From contig CM043969.1 of NCBI GenBank assembly GCA_014529385.2, forward strand, positions 71,210,176 to 71,274,175: a DNA stretch of 64,000 nt, written 5' to 3'. Source of the DNA: Adiantum capillus-veneris (Eukaryota; Streptophyta; Polypodiopsida; Polypodiales; Pteridaceae). This document shows positions 45,287-56,576 of the stretch, in pieces. Every line of letters begins with the position of its first letter. Within the stretch, counting starts at the first letter, position 1. The translations under genes were made by a program, and so were the position numbers. The notes under the pieces are model-generated. The model saw nothing but the letters and a program-made list of their open reading frames with translations, had not been told where the DNA came from and searched no databases.

Positions 45287-45448
45287 CTCGGATGTCTTGT
45301 CTCATTCTACCTATGTAATCTCTCTTCTCCACAGGTGTGCCTTGTTCATGTGTTTAGCATTGCAGGTGTTCTAGATTGGTGTCAAGGTACCCACCAGATC
45401 ACAAGCCAAGTCTTGTCCTCATTGCATCTTCTGTTGCCACCTTTGACA
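44321..45448 (+). repeat. Right LTR (1,128 bp)
   Basis: It begins TGTTAGAATCCATATTC and ends CACCTTTGACA. The same TATA box (44628-44636) and 24-bp array (44722-44817) are present. A CT tract at about 44991-45064 has expanded compared with the left LTR and replaces sequence found there, and a second CT tract lies at 45248-45283. Confidence 0.9.
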
Positions 45449-45453
45449 CCCCC

Positions 45454-45776
45454 CCCCCAACTAGCAACCTCGCTAGTGCTCGGGGTAGAGGGGAATGGTC
45501 ATGTGAGGAGCCGCTGAAGATGAACTTTGAGGTAACGAGGTAGGATAGAGGAGGAGGGTGTTCGATAGAAGAAAAAGAGGGAGTTCCAAGGATGGCAAAG
45601 CCAAGCCAGCCCAAAGCAGACAAAGGCAAGTGAAAGTAATCAAATGGGACTAGAGTCCAAAGCTAGACAAAGTGGGCGGTCAAAACCAAATCAGATGGAG
45701 GTAAGTAGAGAGGGAGAGAAAGAATGAAGAAAAATAAAGATAAAAAAATAAAAAAATACCAAGGGTTCGCTAGGGC
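45454..45776. other. Short segment between two LTR elements
   Basis: From about 45,720 to 45,776 this is the outer end of the ~700-bp inverted repeat whose other half lies at 57556-57650. The element at 45777-52076 inserted into it. The rest (45,454-45,720) is GA-rich with no gene. Confidence 0.5.
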
Positions 45777-46017
45777 TGTTATAGAATTGATATTTTATTA
45801 GCTATTGCAGCTGACAGGTAGCAAGAGCATCAACAGATAATGGATTATGCAGAAGGATGTTACATTTTATGTATATTTGATTATTCAAGTGCTCTTTGTG
45901 AGCTTTGGCCAATTATGTCCGGCCGGCCAGTTTGTACTCACTTTGACCATTCAAGAATCTATAAATTAAATACGTGCAAGAGGGAAATGGTCACTCTTGC
46001 ACGTATTTAATTTATAG
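45777..46017 (+). repeat. Inverted, truncated third LTR copy with snap-back end
   Basis: It starts TGTTATAGAATTGATATTTT in the plus orientation, while the two full LTRs run on the minus strand. It follows the LTR for about 217 bases. It then ends in a perfect 24-bp inverted repeat (45959-45982 against 45994-46017) around an 11-base loop. In the full LTRs only the inner 9-10 bases of this hairpin exist. Confidence 0.85.
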
Positions 46018-46457
46018 AAAAGTTCATGCTCAAAAATGAGTTACATCCAATTCACACTTGGGCATAAAGTAGTCTTGGCTCATAAAGAGCTCAATGTAAT
46101 AATTAATAGCTGTCTACATCTCAACTTATAACTAAACCATAAATATTAAGGTTTGCCACAGAAAATCCACTGGTGGAAGTTATATTCCGAATAATTGCTA
46201 TCGCTTTATTGTCCAGCACGTGCCAATCACTGATCTGCTCACACAACACCCAACAAGTGATCATATTCCACAATTCAAATCAACATTGCAATGCTTCATC
46301 AAAATATCAAATATATCATCAAAATATCAATTCCATTACATACCCCGGGGTTGAAAAGCAATTGTCCTCAATTGTTACCAAAACCAAACTAGCGACAGTG
46401 GTGGCCAGCCACTGGTAGAGTGGTCTAGTAATTTGGTGTTGCCTAGATCGGCGGATC
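46018..46457 (-). other. Interior-like segment outside the 3' LTR
   Basis: It shares pieces with the interior beyond LTR-A, in the same orientation: a CATACC(C/T)C...TTG(G/A)AAAGCAA(C/T)TGTCCTCA(A/G)TTGT segment near 46340-46375 (compare 46934-46970), the CAGTGGTGGCCAGCCACTG word (46398-46416 and 47332-47350) and one unit of the TCGGCGGATCTG repeat. It therefore comes from the same element family. Confidence 0.6.
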
Positions 46458-46936
46458 TGCTACAGACGAGAGCGTGGCTGCCCTACGAAATACGGGAAAT
46501 AACACAATAAACAACATAAAACAGGCTAATCGGCATACCTGGCACAATCACGTGGTCACATGATCGCGAACAGAGAGAGACAGAGAGCGAGAGAGATTGA
46601 GAGAGCACGTGCAGGCGCACCTCCTAGAGCGGAGTGCTACGCCGACACGATGAGAGAAAAGAGGGAAGAGGAGAGAAGAACAACGCAAGCACTGGGTGCA
46701 ATCTCCCCCCGTGCAAGAGTGACCATTTCCCTCTTGCACGTATTTAATTTATAGATTCTTGAATGGTCAAAGTGAGTACAAACTGGCCAGCCGGACATAA
46801 TTGGCCAAAGCTCACAAAGAGCACTTGAATAATCAAATATACATAAAATGTAACATCCTTCTGCATAATCGATTATCTGCTGATGCTCTTGCCACTTGTC
46901 AGCTGCAATAGCTAATAAAATATCAATTCTATAACA
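46458..46936 (-). repeat. LTR-A (3' LTR, 479 bp)
   Basis: On the minus strand it starts TGTTATAGAATTGAT and ends TAGCA. It is nearly identical to LTR-B. It is preceded (minus strand) by a purine tract CGGAGAGGTA at 46937-46946. Confidence 0.88.
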
Positions 46937-49328
46937 TACCTCTCCGTTGGAAAGCAACTGTCCTCAGTTGTGAAGATAAAATCTGCAAACAATACTTGTC
47001 AAAAACAATGATTAGTATGTTGTGTCAAAAACATCACATAATAGAAGAAAAATTTATGAAACAAAACAACATTAGCTTGCCTGCCATCATCCACATACTA
47101 CCTATCCTAGTGTCCCATACCACTAGAATAAGCAGTATATGTCATATCCCGATGAATCAGGATATCATTGGTCACACTCATCATCAATCTCATAATGTCA
47201 AGTCGCATCACATAAACACTGTCGTAATAATCACCAGATACCAAATCCCAATCCAATTCCAATTCCACAATATAAGTCCGAATCCAAATCACTTTCATTA
47301 TGTACCCGGGTAACAAAATCATACCAGTTACAGTGGTGGCCAGCCACTGCAGCATGATTTCGTGATCGGTGTTGCCTCAACCGACGAATCTACACCAATA
47401 AGACGTGCTGCCTAGATCCGCGAATCTGCACTGATAAGACGTGCTGCCTAGATTGGCGAATCTGCACTGATGCTTCCTATATCGGCGGATCTACATTTAC
47501 CATTGTGAATAGATCTGCAGTTTATCAATGTGCTACCTAAATCGGCGGATCTGCACAGATAATTGGTGTTGCCTAAATTGGCGAATCTACACCAAGATGA
47601 GCATTTACACACTGCCTAAATCGGCGGATATGTGTGCATGTGACCAATGGACTAGACAAGACATAAAAACAAAACATTGACTACCTGTGTGACTCCACAT
47701 TGGAGTATAGTTGAGTAGCAGAGTACTTACAAATTTTTGTTCACTATTCGAGAGCACCTTAACTCATATAAGCAACAGCATAGCTTAATGATAAATCAGC
47801 TCAAAAATATAATTAGAAGTGATGACCTTAGTAGCAGTGTCTGAGTAGTCATGTTAGAGCACAATGCAGAGAAATAAAATATGAGAAGAGGAATGACATA
47901 TTTGATGGACATACCCGGAGGGTAAAATGTATTTGAATATATAGACCACCAAAGTATACCAATAGATCCAAAATGTTTTATCATGGGGTGAATAATTGGT
48001 CAGGAACTTGCAATGGCAACTACAAAAGGGATTAGTATACAATCGAGACAAAGGTGAGACAACTGAACGGAAAGAAAATGTTGAATTTAAATAGCATAGA
48101 TCAACTAGTGCCACTAACCAAAAACAAATACAAGAATAAAGTGCGAGTTGTTGCACGACAACTTGTGCTCAGGCAGTTGTGAAGCACCTAATTTTGGTTT
48201 AAAGTTTCATAAAAAAAACTATTGTTAACTTCAATGACCATGTTTAACTAGAATGAGCAAAGGTGCTCCAGGTAAGCGTCAAGTGTGAGGGTGGTTAGTG
48301 TATGATACTAGTGTCCAAATTATATATATGAGTCATGCCCTGTGTGTTGTTCAGGTACGAGGTAGACGCGTGTTCTCGAATGTATTACTATTATTTTGAT
48401 TGCAAATAGTGATTTATTGCGTAATTGTCCAAAAATCTAACATGATTGACGTTAATTACCAAAACATAACAATAGGGATGTGACGGGGGGTTGTGAAGAG
48501 AGAGAGAAATAAAATGAAATGTTATCGTAATCGTCTTCAAAATGCCAAAATTACCTAAGAACACAAAGTGAGAAAATCCTTGTGAATCTAATCCTCAATG
48601 TCCGATGCGTCTATGTCATTGACTATCAACCAAGAGGGAAGAAAAGAAATGAAAGGAAATGTTATATTAACAGTCTTAAAAAGACCACAATTACAGTCCT
48701 TGTGGATCTAATCTAATGCCTAGGTACAAAATAAAATGTCGTAAAGCAAAATACTGAAAAAATCATCATGAGCATCGTCAATGTTTGAGCATACTTGACA
48801 ACTGACACTGTGACCTAGTTGTGATGATGCCTTTGAGTGTTGGCAGCTTGCCTACCATATGGCTGAGAGCAAGGGAGAACAGTACTACGTTTCCAGGCAA
48901 TGAATGACAATCGTGAGGCACTGTCATTTTTTTAATTTTATTTTTTTTGGTTAAATTTTCATAATAAATGTCTACAAGTATGGCTCAAATTGAAAAAGCT
49001 AAAATACAAAATCAGCTTCAAAAACTATAAAAATTATGTGAAGCATTTCAGGTAGCGAGTTTTTGTTCGGCGGGCTTGCTAGAGCTTCGTCAATATCCGC
49101 CTATATAGGTAGTCGCACGAGGAGATGGAGAACTGAAATGAAATGCTATATGAACACTTTACAAAAAGCCAAATTGATACAATCTGTGTGTGAATAGGAT
49201 CCAATGCCTGGGTATAAATGAAAATGAAGCAAAGTAAAAAATAAAATAAAAATCATTAGGAATGTGTTGCAGCACGCACTCTCCAGTTTCGTCAATGTCC
49301 GCCTCTGGAAGTAGTCGTGGGAGAGCAC

Positions 49329-49373
<45 letters not shown>

Positions 49374-50505
49374 TTCCCTCCCTAGCTTCTTTTTTCTGCT
49401 TTTCTTGCTGGTGATCAAAAAGGTGGCAACAATGTTCTCGCTCAGCTCGTCCGCAGAGATACTCATGCTCAGATACAAGGGAACCATGGACACCAAGTTG
49501 AGAGTGCTGCCGTAAAAGTTCTCTACAGTTTAGTATTATTTTCATCAGCTTTCGCCCGACGGCGCCACCACCGCTTTGTACGCCCACGTTGGTTTGTGTG
49601 CTTGAAGAGCTCTACGCATGCATCGTGAACCAGTAGGGAGAGGCAGAATGATCTCTTTATGGCGTAGCACAGTGGCAAGCTGATGGTGCTGTAAGAGATG
49701 GAAGGCAAGCCCGAATTATGGGCTAAGGAAGGCCATCAAGGGGGCAGGGTGGGGTGTGTGCTTTGGCATCTTGAAGGTAGGGGCTTGGTGGACTAAGAAG
49801 AGCCGTTAGCTGCGATACTGGGTGGGGTTTGTGAGCAGGGGCGACATCTGCAGGAGGAGAGTGTGATGGAGGCTGATGGTGTGAGAGATAGAGAAAGTAA
49901 GAGAGAGAGAAACTAGTACTGCAGTCTGCCCGCCAGGAGGTCAGAGAGAGAGAGAAAGATTGCATGGCTGCTGCAGTTGAGGGTGTTGGGGGTTGCCTGC
50001 ATGGCAAGCGGACGGTCTGTGGCATCCGTAAAGAAAGTGAGGGAGTGAATCTTCAGGGCAGGCGATCAGGACCTTTTGCATGCAGGAGAAATATAAAGAG
50101 AGAGAGAGTTTCTGGTGACTGAGGAGAGAGAGAGAACAGTTGCACGAGCTTGCAATGGTTGTGAGTGTCACGCCAGTGCGAGTGGGTGAGCTCCAAAGAA
50201 AGAGGTAGTGGGTGGCTTCGGGTGGGTGAGAACCAAGAGGGAGAGAGAGTGTGAGTCTTGCATGGGGGGGGGGGGTGATGGGCCGGCTAGCTTGGCGGCT
50301 ACATGCAGGTAGTCATGGCGGCTGTTGATTAGAGAGATAGAGAGAGAGAGAGAGTAAGTGGATGGGTGGTTTACCACCAAAGAGAGAGTGAGGGGGTGAT
50401 TAGGATTGCAGAGAGAGCTGGAGTCGCAGAACTAGAGTTGCTCGTTAAGTGAGAGTAGAGGGGGAAAGTGAGAAAGAGAGGGAGTTTGCTGGCGGTTCGC
50501 CATAG

Positions 50506-50548
<43 letters not shown>

Positions 50549-51575
50549 AATACTGCAATTCTGTGAGGTTGCGGCGGTTAAAAGGGATTGCATGGCGGAG
50601 CAGTGAGAGAGAAAGAGAGGAAAAACAGTCCGAGTTGCATGGTGGCGCAGTGATAGAGAAAGAGACCAGGAGCGCCTCTGCTTTTCCATTTTTTTTTCTT
50701 GGGTGCATGCACTATCTGCAGCCCGCTTCAACAGAATATTCGAATTCAACAATCTCCTTAATGGCCATGCCCGGTCCTCTTGAAAATAGAGAATTGTTCA
50801 TAATACACAAGCTTGGTGTAATAGTTTTGGCAATATAAGCTAGTTTCGATGAACTCACTGGCTAAAGCTTTCATACCGTGGTCATGGACGAGACACTGTG
50901 TTTTACTTTGACTTGTGGTTGATGACTGGTTGTACACAGTATTGCAAGAGACACAATGAATATTGGCTTGTTGGTCAAAACAGTGAGGATCGTCAGGAGG
51001 GAGGGCTTTCTTGAGGACGTAGTCCGACATTTTCAGGCAATGGATGTCGTAAACTGTGTCCAAACTTCGAAGATTGCAGCTACTGTAGGTAACGCAAGCG
51101 CTTGAGGTGACGGCAACTACACTCGTGAAATACCTTTAGGCAAAATATCTCTTCTCTTAGATTATTCTTTCTACTACGTTACTATCTGGACATGTTACTC
51201 TCATATGAAAAATAATCCTATAGTTCATCTTCTTCTTCGAGCAGTCGAGGTGTAATTGTTCTCGTAAAACTCGGCTTTCCATAATGGGCTTCTTAATGGC
51301 ACTATCAACACTAAGTATGCATCTAAGATTTACAGGCATGATCTCTAAGCAAATAGGGTTTTAATTACATGGACATATTTGACCTACCAATCTTATGCTT
51401 ATATTCTTTTATGGCAAAATGTACAATTAAGGCATAATTAGTAAATATGATGGATAATTAAGCGAAACATGAAACAACTTTTCAAGAAAAATTCTGCAAA
51501 TTGAGGTCATAAATTGCACTTATCTTTATATATATGTTTCTCCATCACATGTGCGTTGAGAGGATCGTTACCAAA
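46937..51575 (-). other. Interior of the rearranged LTR element, no coding domain
   Basis: No gag-pol motif is recognised on either strand. The stretch 49,300-50,700 is GA-rich on the plus strand with several GA microsatellites (49327-49371, 50511-50541). Minus frames of about 60-140 codons (for example 50758-51063) are unrecognised. A degenerate array of GCGAATCTGCAC-type units lies at 47371-47640. Confidence 0.6.
47371..47640. repeat. Degenerate tandem array, about seven 36-45-bp units
   Basis: Each unit has the form (T)GCCTA(A/G)AT(C/T)GGCG(A/G)ATCT(G/A)CAC plus a variable tail. The second and third units share GATAAGACGTGCTGCC. One more unit abuts LTR-A at 46436-46459, where its terminal TG coincides with the LTR boundary. 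Confidence 0.8.
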
Positions 51576-51587
51576 GCTCTGATACCA
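51576..51587 (-). other. Primer-binding site of the rearranged element
   Basis: On the minus strand it reads TGGTATCAGAGC, a perfect complement of the plant initiator-Met tRNA 3' end, one base from the LTR-B end. It fixes the element's orientation as minus. Confidence 0.88.
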
Positions 51588-51588
51588 C

Positions 51589-52076
51589 TGCTACAAACGG
51601 GAGCGTGGCTGCCCTGCGAAATACCGGAAATAACACAATAAACAACATAAAACAGGCTAATCGGCATACCTGGCACAATCACGTGGTCGCATGATCGCAA
51701 GACACACGAACAGAGAGAGACAGAGAGCGAGAGAGATTGAGAGAGCACGTGCAGGCGAACCTCCTAGAGTGGAGTGCTACGCCGGCACGGTGAGAGAAAA
51801 GAGGGAAGAGGAGAGAAGAACAACGCAAGCACTGGGTGCAATCTCCCCCCGTGCAAGAGTTACCATTTCCCTCTTGCACGTATTTAATTTATAGATTCTT
51901 GAATGGTCAAAGTGAGTACAAACTGGCCGGCCGGACATAATTGGCCAAAGCTCACAAAGAGCAATTGAATAATCAAATATACATAAAATGTAACATCCTT
52001 CTGCATAATCCATTATCTGTTGATGCTCTTGCCGCCTGTCAGCTGCAATAGCTAATAAAATATCAATTCTATAACA
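51589..52076 (-). repeat. LTR-B (5' LTR, 488 bp)
   Basis: It starts TGTTATAGAATTGAT (minus strand at 52076) and ends TTTGTAGCA. It is followed by the primer-binding site. An internal hairpin GTGCAAGAG ... CTCTTGCAC is present. Confidence 0.9.
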
Positions 52077-52081
52077 AGGGC

Positions 52082-52760
52082 ACCCCTTTCTCAAGCTAGC
52101 ATAGCCCCCAACTTCAAGTGGAGAGAGCAAGAGAGAAAATGGAAAGAAACTAAGAGGCTCTCCCACTTTCAAAGATACCAGATGGACCAATTAAAATAAA
52201 ATTTCCAAAGTTGAAGGTCCCTTATATTTTTTGATCAAATGAGGGTTTTTTTTTTGTGCCGTTTGAAGCCTACAAAGTGGAGTTTTTGGACATAAGAGTG
52301 TGCCTGTCAACCCCCCCTTTGTATTTTATCATGAAAATGGCCATTGTGATGGTAGTGAAAGCTTTGCATGTGCCTTTTGAAGTATAATCAAGCCATTATT
52401 GCACAGTCTTGTTGTCGTTTCCCCTTCCCCCCTCCTCTTTCTGCTGCTCTTGTGTTTCCCAGCGGTGCCAACAGTGTGGATGTGTGTGCCCCCCCCGGAC
52501 CAATTGTGCTTTGTGTGAGAGAGTGAGATTGAGCGTTTGTGTGTGTGTGCAAAGGTAAAGATGGATTGTGGTAGTAGGTGTGCATGTGTGGTAGTCTTGT
52601 GGAGTGTGTCAGCATTGCAAAGTGAGAAAGTGGTGGTCTGCTAGTGTAAAGTGTGTTTTTTGAAGGTGTTTCTGAGAGGATAGGGGTGTTGTGCATACCC
52701 TGAGCTATAGAGAGGCCTTTGTTTGTGTGCCGAGTGTGTTCCCCCATTCCCCCTCTCCAA
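52082..52760 (-). repeat. Segment X, left long copy
   Basis: On the minus strand it starts TGGAGAGGGGGAATGGGGGA and contains AAAGGCCTCTCTATAGCT and GGCTTGATTATACTTCAAAA. It is interrupted at 52077 by the rearranged LTR element and appears to continue at 45776 down to about 45720. It matches 56897-57650 reverse-complemented, about 80-85% by eye. It may be an LTR or 3' region of the truncated family. Confidence 0.7.
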
Positions 52761-53135
52761 TGGCAGCGGGTAGTGATTTCTCTTGGTCGCTACATTCTAT
52801 GCCTTATAGTGGACACACACCCTCCATTTCCCATTCTTCTTAGGGGTTATAACCACTGATGAAACCCACTTTGACTCCTTCACAGGGTATATGATACCTG
52901 CATCCAGTAACTTATTGATCACCTGCCAAAGGGCCTCCTTTTGGATCTCCCTTAGTCTTCTTAGCTTCTGTGCTTTAGGTCTATGTCCCTCCTTGAGGAC
53001 AATCTTATGCTCTACCCCTTTTGTGCCTCGCAAACCTTTGTATTCTGTTGCAAATAGGTTAGGATAGGACTCACACACCTGGACATAATTCTCCTTCTCA
53101 CCCTTGGTCAATTCCTCACTTAACATGCTTGACAC
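52760..53135 (-). pseudogene. Relic 1: RT N-terminal segment
   Basis: This is the typical gypsy RT start: KGVEHKIVLKEGHRPKAQKL, RRLREIQKEALWQVINKLLD then AGIIYPVKESKWVSSVVITP, and KKNGKWRVCVHYKA. After a stop-like break it continues NVATKRNHYPLP. The catalytic palm (YxDD) is absent, because segment X begins there. It cannot be active. Confidence 0.8.
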
Positions 53136-53469
53136 CTCCTCTATGCTTAAACCATGAACTTGAGGCTACATACCTTTTTCCTTAGGAGGGGAGTTGTCTA
53201 TGGTGACTCCGAACAGATCTGCATCTATCTTCAACATGTCGTCTGCCATAGGATGAGAACTGCTCTCCTTGGTCTCCAAATCCAGCACAATCTGTCTCCC
53301 TTTCTATTTGTCAGGCAAAGTGAACACTTTTCTCTCCCAGTCGTGCTTAGCACTTATAGCCAAAATCCATGGCCTACCCAAAATGACTGGATAAGCATTA
53401 TCGCCTGCCTTCATCACAAAAAACTCTATCAGGAACTCTATACCCATCACCTTGACTTCACATCCTGAG

Positions 53470-54231
53470 CCACGCCTAGACACCTAGCTTTAGTATGGTT
53501 GGCCATCCTCATGTTCACATTCAACTTGGCTACCGCCTTGACTCCCGTTTCTTTCATGGCTTCTTTCATCATGACACATACCTGTGGTCCACCATCTATG
53601 TAGACCTATACCTGCATCCTTTTCTCAATGACTGCATCTCCTAGTGGAAGAACATTAGTAGGGCTACCTTCCCTCAAATCCATGTTTTGCACCGTATGCA
53701 CATTTCCCTTAGCTCTTGGCAACCTTGTGCTAACACTTTTAGACCACTGCCTCCTCAATTTCGGATTTAAAGCCAACAATTGACCAAAAGTAATGTTTTC
53801 TTTTTTATTTTGAATGTCACTTACCGGGTTGTACTCTGGGTACCCACATCCCAGTTGGAAATCCGCTTGCTTGATCTTGTGGAGTCTCTTTCTTTTGTTA
53901 GTCTATGGCTACTCTCTACCTTCATACACCTTCTCTTTACCCTTGGGGGATCTAGTTCACGCTCCATCTCTATCTCTCTTTCTGGTCTTGCCCTTTTAAT
54001 GGACAAAACTTTGACATCTTGCTTATCCATCCCAATAATATTCACCCTCGGGACCTCACCTTCATTTGGCGGAGTTGGTTGCACAAGATTCTCCACTAAT
54101 GATTTCTCTCTTGGACCATTGAAGTTCCCTTCACCTCGGCCTCTACCAAACAGTGGGTAAGTGCGTCCTCTCTCTCTTGGCCGTTGAGGGCAATCGAGAA
54201 CGTAATGTCCCTCTTCCCCACAATTGTAGCA
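53470..54231 (-). pseudogene. Relic 1: zinc knuckle and protease-side region
   Basis: CYNCGEEGHYVLDC at 54190-54231 is a perfect C-x2-C-x4-H-x4-C knuckle, used by Gag to bind genomic RNA. It is preceded on the minus strand directly by segment X instead of gag. An Arg/Glu-rich region and a protease-side region follow, decayed, with pieces that match relic 2. The open frame at 53821-54315 fuses X and the knuckle and is a product of the junction. Confidence 0.7.
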
Positions 54232-54236
54232 CGTTA

Positions 54237-54600
54237 TAATCAAGCCATTATTGCCCAGTCTTGCTATCGTTTCCCCTTCCCCCCTCCTCTTTCTCATGCT
54301 CTTGTGTTTCCTCATGGTTCCGACAGGGTGGATGTGTGTGCCTCCCTCGGACCGGTGGTGCTTTGTGCGAGAGAGTGAGAGTGAGCGATTGTGTGTGTAA
54401 AGCTGGACTTTGGAAATAGGTGTGCTTGTCTAGTAGTCTTGTGAACTGTGTAAGCATTGGAAGTGAGTAGGTGGTGGTCTGCTAGTGTAAAAGTGTGTTT
54501 TTTGAAGGTGTTTTTAAGAGGATAGAGGTGTTGTGGATACCCAGAGCTATAGAGAGGCTTTTTTTTTGTGCAGGGTGTGTTACCCCATTCCCCCTCTCCA
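54237..54600 (-). repeat. Segment X, short internal copy
   Basis: It carries the first 360 bases of X only and stops at CTTGATTATA, where the zinc knuckle of relic 1 begins. This X copy joins the 3' end of relic 2 to the 5' end of relic 1. Confidence 0.7.
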
Positions 54601-54601
54601 A

Positions 54602-55217
54602 CGGCAGTAGGGAGTGATTTCTCTTGGCCACTGCATTCATTGCTTTATAATGGACACAAATTCTCCATTTCCCATTCTTTTTATGGGTTATAACCACTGG
54701 TCAAACCCACTCTGACTCTTTCACATGGTATATGATACTTGCATCTAGCAATTTATTGATCTCTTGCCAAAGGGCCTCCTTTTGGATCTCCCCTAGTCTT
54801 CTCAGCTTTTGTGTTTTAGGTCTATGTCCCTCCTTGAGTAGAATCTTATGCTCTACCCCTTTTGCGCCTCGCAAATCTTTGTATTTTATCGCAAATAGGT
54901 TAGGATAGGACTCACATAGTTGGACATTATTCCCCTTCTCACAGATCCTCACTTAACATGCTTGACACTTCCTCTATTCTTAAACCATGAAGTTGAGGCT
55001 GCATACCTTTTTCCTTAGGAGGGGAGTCTTCTATAGTGACTCCAAATTGATCTGCATCTGTCTTCAACATGTCATCTTTGCTCTCCTCTTCCTCAGTGAT
55101 AGTGTAGCCTTCATCGTAGCCTGTTTCTGTCTCATACTCGTATCTTGTTATCTCATCTTCATCTTTAGCTGTCATAGGAGGATGAGAATTCATCTCCTTG
55201 GTCTTTAAATCTAGCAC
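54602..55217 (-). pseudogene. Relic 2: acidic linker and RT N-terminal segment
   Basis: The minus frame 54939-55217 is acidic (TRYEYETETGYDEGYTITEE) and ends LRIEEVSSMLSEDL. The frame 54701-54952 reads GVEHKILLKEGHRPKTQKLR, then EALWQEINKLLDASIIYHVK. The frame from 54697 reads MVITHKKNGKWRICVHYKAM. It then stops in the same place as relic 1 (SLLPLERGNG). Confidence 0.8.
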
Positions 55218-55388
55218 AATCTTTCTCCCTTTCTATTTTTCAGACAAAAGTGAACACTTTGCTCTCCCATTCTTGCTTAGCTCCTATTGCCAAAAGCCAC
55301 GGCCTACCCAAAATGATTGGATAAGCATTAGCACCTGCCTTCATCACAAAAAAATCTATCAAGCACTCTATGAACATCACCTTGACCT

Positions 55389-56137
55389 TCACATCCCAAG
55401 CCATGAAATACACCTAGCTTTAGTATGGTTGGCGGTCTTCATGCGCACATTTGACTCGGCTACCACCTTGACTCCCGTTTCTTTATGGCTTCTTTCATCA
55501 TGACACATACCTGTGGTCCATTGTCTATGTAGGCTTTCATTTTGCATCCTTTTCTCAATGACTACATCTACCAATGGAAGAACATTAGCAGGGCTACCTA
55601 CCCTCAAAGCCATGTTTTGCACCAGGTGCACATTTCCCTTAGCTCTTGGCAACCTTGTGCTAACACTTGTAGACAAATGCCTCCTCAATTTTGGATTTAA
55701 AGCCATCAATTGACCAAAATTAATGTTTGCTTTTTTATTTTGAACGTCACTTACCAGGTTGTACTCTTGGTACCCACGTCCTGATTGGTAATCTGCTTGC
55801 TTGATCTTGTAGCGTTTCCTTCTTTTACTAGTCTCGGGATGCTCTCTACCTTTGTACACCTTCTCTTTACCCTTGTGCCTCTGGTTTCATGCTTTGTCTC
55901 TATTTCTCTTTCTGCTCTTTTCCTTTTATTGGCCTCGGGACCTCACCTCCATTTGGTGGAGCTAGTTTCACAGGATTCTCCACTGCCTGCTCTCTTGGAC
56001 CATTGAATTGCCCTTGACCTCAGCCTCTACCAAAGAGCGGGTAAATGCCTCCTCTCTCTCTTGGAGATTGAGGGCAATCAAGCACATAATGTCCCACTTC
56101 CTCACAATTATAGCACCTACCTGGTAATGGCCTTTCC
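55389..56137 (-). pseudogene. Relic 2: zinc knuckle and protease-side region
   Basis: CYNCEEVGHYVLDC at 56074-56115 is a complete knuckle. Downstream, the minus frame 55389-55859 contains ANVLPLVDVVIEKRMQ and Cys/Lys-rich stretches that fill the place of the aspartic protease, but I cannot find a D-T/S-G triplet. Frames change several times. Confidence 0.65.
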
Positions 56138-56576
56138 CTACCCCTTGCTCCTCTTGGTTGTCCTATATCCATCATGCTTAGCCGTAATTCTTGCATTTGC
56201 TTGGACAAATCTTGCACCATACATACCCAATTCTACGGGACAACGGCTACACCTCAATTTCCATTATTTTTTTCGTGTATAGCCTCTCTCAAAATCTGTG
56301 GTTGAAGGCCGGGGTCCATCGTTTTGAAGATTCTTCTTTATCTTCCTGCTTTTCAACAGTGCAATTGCTAAAACACCATTGCAATTTTCTAGGGTTTCAA
56401 AATTGACCTTCTCTCACTTTAGGGTGCAGACACACCATGAAATTATCTAGCTTGATGTAATCCCCTTTAGCCAATTGCATGGCTACTGCTAATTCTTCCC
56501 AACACTCTTCAAAACAAACCAAAAACAAATTGTAACTCTTCACTTAATCTTGCTTAAGCATTCGCATCCATCTTGA

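Larger units (their letters stand above)
39874..45448 (+). mobile_element. Complete LTR retrotransposon with non-coding interior (LARD-like)
   Basis: Two LTRs (39874-41022 and 44321-45448) flank a 3,298-bp interior. CCCCC lies on both sides (39869-39873 and 45449-45453), a 5-bp target duplication, though within a low-complexity C tract. A primer-binding site follows the left LTR and a purine tract (TGAGAGGGGA) precedes the right one. The interior has no gag, protease, RT, RNase H or integrase motif on either strand, so the element must rely on enzymes from elsewhere. Long LTRs plus a roughly 3.3-kb non-coding interior fit the LARD class. The LTRs differ visibly (roughly 10-15%, plus indels), so the insertion is not recent. 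Confidence 0.88.
45777..52076 (-). mobile_element. Rearranged LTR retrotransposon with three LTR copies (6,300 bp)
   Basis: AGGGC flanks the whole unit (45772-45776 and 52077-52081), so it inserted as one piece. Read on the minus strand, it has a complete LTR (52076-51589), a primer-binding site complementary to initiator-Met tRNA, an interior, a polypurine tract, a second complete LTR (46936-46458), about 440 bp of extra interior-like sequence, and then a partial LTR in the opposite orientation (45777-46017). The interior has no gag or pol motif, so the element is non-autonomous. The two full LTRs are very similar (well above 90% by eye), which makes it younger than its neighbours. Confidence 0.85.

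Noticed and set aside
47371-47640. CRISPR-like array of short spaced repeats
   Set aside because: Repeats are degenerate and spacers are unequal. The context is a plant LTR element interior, and no cas genes are present.
53821-54315. A 164-codon gag protein in relic 1
   Set aside because: Its first 25 codons are segment X read through the junction. Only the part from the zinc knuckle onward is retrotransposon coding sequence.
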